Positions 56,401-57,584 of a DNA stretch of 57,584 nucleotides are shown piece after piece; the first letter of the stretch is position 1; each line of letters starts with the position of its first letter. Source of the DNA: Globomyces pollinis-pini. Taxonomy: Eukaryota > Chytridiomycota > Chytridiomycetes > Rhizophydiales > Globomycetaceae. The DNA is taken from positions 1 through 57,584 of the forward strand of contig MU621188.1 of the NCBI GenBank assembly GCA_025399215.1, in the 5' to 3' direction. A program made the position numbers and the translations under genes. The notes beneath the pieces are model-generated. The model saw nothing but the letters and a program-made list of their open reading frames with translations. It ran no database searches and was not told the origin of the DNA.

Positions 56401-57584
56401 ATGCTATTATTTCTCAAGTGCTACTTGCTTGTGTTATCTATATCAACTGTCATTGGTGCTCCATACGAAACAGAGAGTAGTCTTAGAGCTGGGTTTGGAA
56501 AAGCTGACATTACTGGTCCAATAGGAGCCATTCCTATACAGGGATACCTTCTATTCAGTCAGTTAGCGAATGGTATCCATACGAGACTCTATGCACGTGC
56601 CTGTATTATGGGTGATGCAACCAACAGAGTAGTTTATATCTCTGCTGACGCTTGGGGAATTTCAGGATTTGCATTGGAAAATGCTATTAGAATTGTGTCA
56701 AATCCTCTCTATACGATAAAAAATGTCATGGTGTCTGCAACACACACTCACTCAACTCCTTCAGGAACAATGGAAACCTTCTTGTATTCCTCTAATGCCT
56801 TGGGTAAGGTACAGGGACAAAGAGAGGCCTTGCAAAACGGTATCGCGAAAGCTATTCTTTTAGCACATCAAAACTTTGAAGAGCATCGAGCTGTGACAGC
56901 CACCGTCGAAGTAGGTCAAGTACTTGGTGCGTCTAGAAACAGATCTCCTCAGGCATATATTGCCAACCCGGAAACTGAGCGGGCCAAATATGGTATATTA
57001 AATTAAAACTGATAGTAGATGCTGATGTTGACCGTTCCATTACTACACTAACGTTCAGAGATGAAACTTCAGGAATTGCACGAGCTGTGTTTTCTTGGTT
57101 TCCAGTTCATGGCACATCTTTTAGTAAGAAATACCATTATGTGACTGGTGATAACAAAGGATTTGCTTCTTATATTTGGGAAAAAGAAGAAGCAGAGCGA
57201 GGAAATACGGAATTTATTGCAGCATTTGGTCAAAGTAATGCAGGTGATGTGACACCTAATACGTCTGACCCTACTTGTCTTGATAGTGGACTTCCATGTG
57301 ATTCTTCCAGTGCCTCGTGCCCAGATAAGTATGGTATTCCACAAAATGGTATGTGTGTTGCAAAAGGCCCTGGTGGGGATAACGAGAATGAATCAGCAAA
57401 AATTATTGGAACAGCCTCGGCTAGAGCTGCTCAAGCCACCAGTGCTGGAAATGGTGGACGTAAGCTCAGTGGGCCAGTTCAATTTCGCCACGTATTTGTG
57501 GATATGTCCAATGTTGAAATTCAGTTCAATGGTGGCAAAGCCAGTACTTGTACCCCTGTTTTGGGTAAAGCATCTGCTGCCGGT
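56401..57584 (+). CDS. Neutral/alkaline ceramidase, 3' end outside the window
   Basis: The enzyme hydrolyses ceramide to sphingosine and fatty acid. A signal peptide (MLLFLKCYLLVLSISTVIGA) is followed by FGKADITGP, NGIHTRLYARACIMGD, RVVYISADAWGISGFA and VSATHTHSTPSG, which supply Zn-ligand histidines. A 26-nt intron lies after ERAKY; then VFSWFPVHGTSFSKKYHYVT, GDNKGFASYIWEKEEAERG and IAAFGQSNAGDVTPNTSDPT. The nucleophile motif is normally NxGDVSPN; here Thr stands at the Ser position. The frame is open to the window edge at 57584, so the C-terminal immunoglobulin-like part is missing. It is secreted or membrane-associated. Confidence 0.87.

Overview
The window is nuclear DNA from a eukaryote, almost certainly a fungus. 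Fungal markers are YAT-family amino-acid permeases, a mitochondrial ILV6/ILV5 pair, a WOPR (Gti1/Pac2) transcription factor, an Oms1-like methyltransferase, a Cdc11/Nud1-like leucine-rich scaffold and a cAMP-receptor-like GPCR. I cannot name the species; an early-diverging lineage is a guess. The genome is AT-rich and gene-dense. Most genes are cut by very short GT-AG introns, usually 21-36 nt. For ten genes I placed every intron by hand and the exon sums divide exactly by three.

Layout. 1-340: a 52-codon microprotein gene at the window edge. 519-13035: a run of minus-strand housekeeping genes (MOG1, a small RRM protein, proteasome subunit RPN2, a small secreted protein, a GST-like/arginyl-tRNA synthetase fusion, a small basic protein, a GATD1-like protein, proteasome ATPase RPT1). 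13367-14196: more copies of the microprotein locus around a 10-N gap. 14356-23237: a PPR protein, WOPR factor, Oms1-like methyltransferase, ILV6 and ILV5, RFA2 and mL44. 23360-34877: acyl-CoA synthetase, AVT-type transporter, HDAC8-like deacetylase, RlmN-like radical SAM protein, cytochrome b5/acyl-CoA dehydrogenase, and a Trs65/TRAPPC14-like protein. 34972-48711: an alpha/beta hydrolase, LRR scaffold, GPCR, two dienelactone-hydrolase paralogues (one degenerate), ARP2, MED18 and kynurenine 3-monooxygenase. 50453-56016: three tandem amino-acid permeases. 56401-end: a neutral ceramidase that runs off the window.

Functional links. ILV6 and ILV5 are adjacent on one strand and act in the same branched-chain amino-acid pathway. 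RPN2 and RPT1 belong to the same 19S proteasome particle. The three permeases are a recent tandem expansion, each with a TATA box about 45-60 nt before its ATG.

Most unusual points. (1) Bases 1-95 are the exact reverse complement of the 95 bases that follow the N gap (13888-13982), which suggests the 13.9-kb left contig is joined backwards. (2) A family of divergently transcribed 52-aa serine-rich microproteins sits at that junction. (3) Introns go down to 21 nt, microexons to 10, 16 and 18 nt, and one intron looks like two introns fused at an AG|GT junction. (4) A GST-like domain is fused to arginyl-tRNA synthetase. (5) An RlmN-like enzyme ends in a hydrophobic tail anchor.
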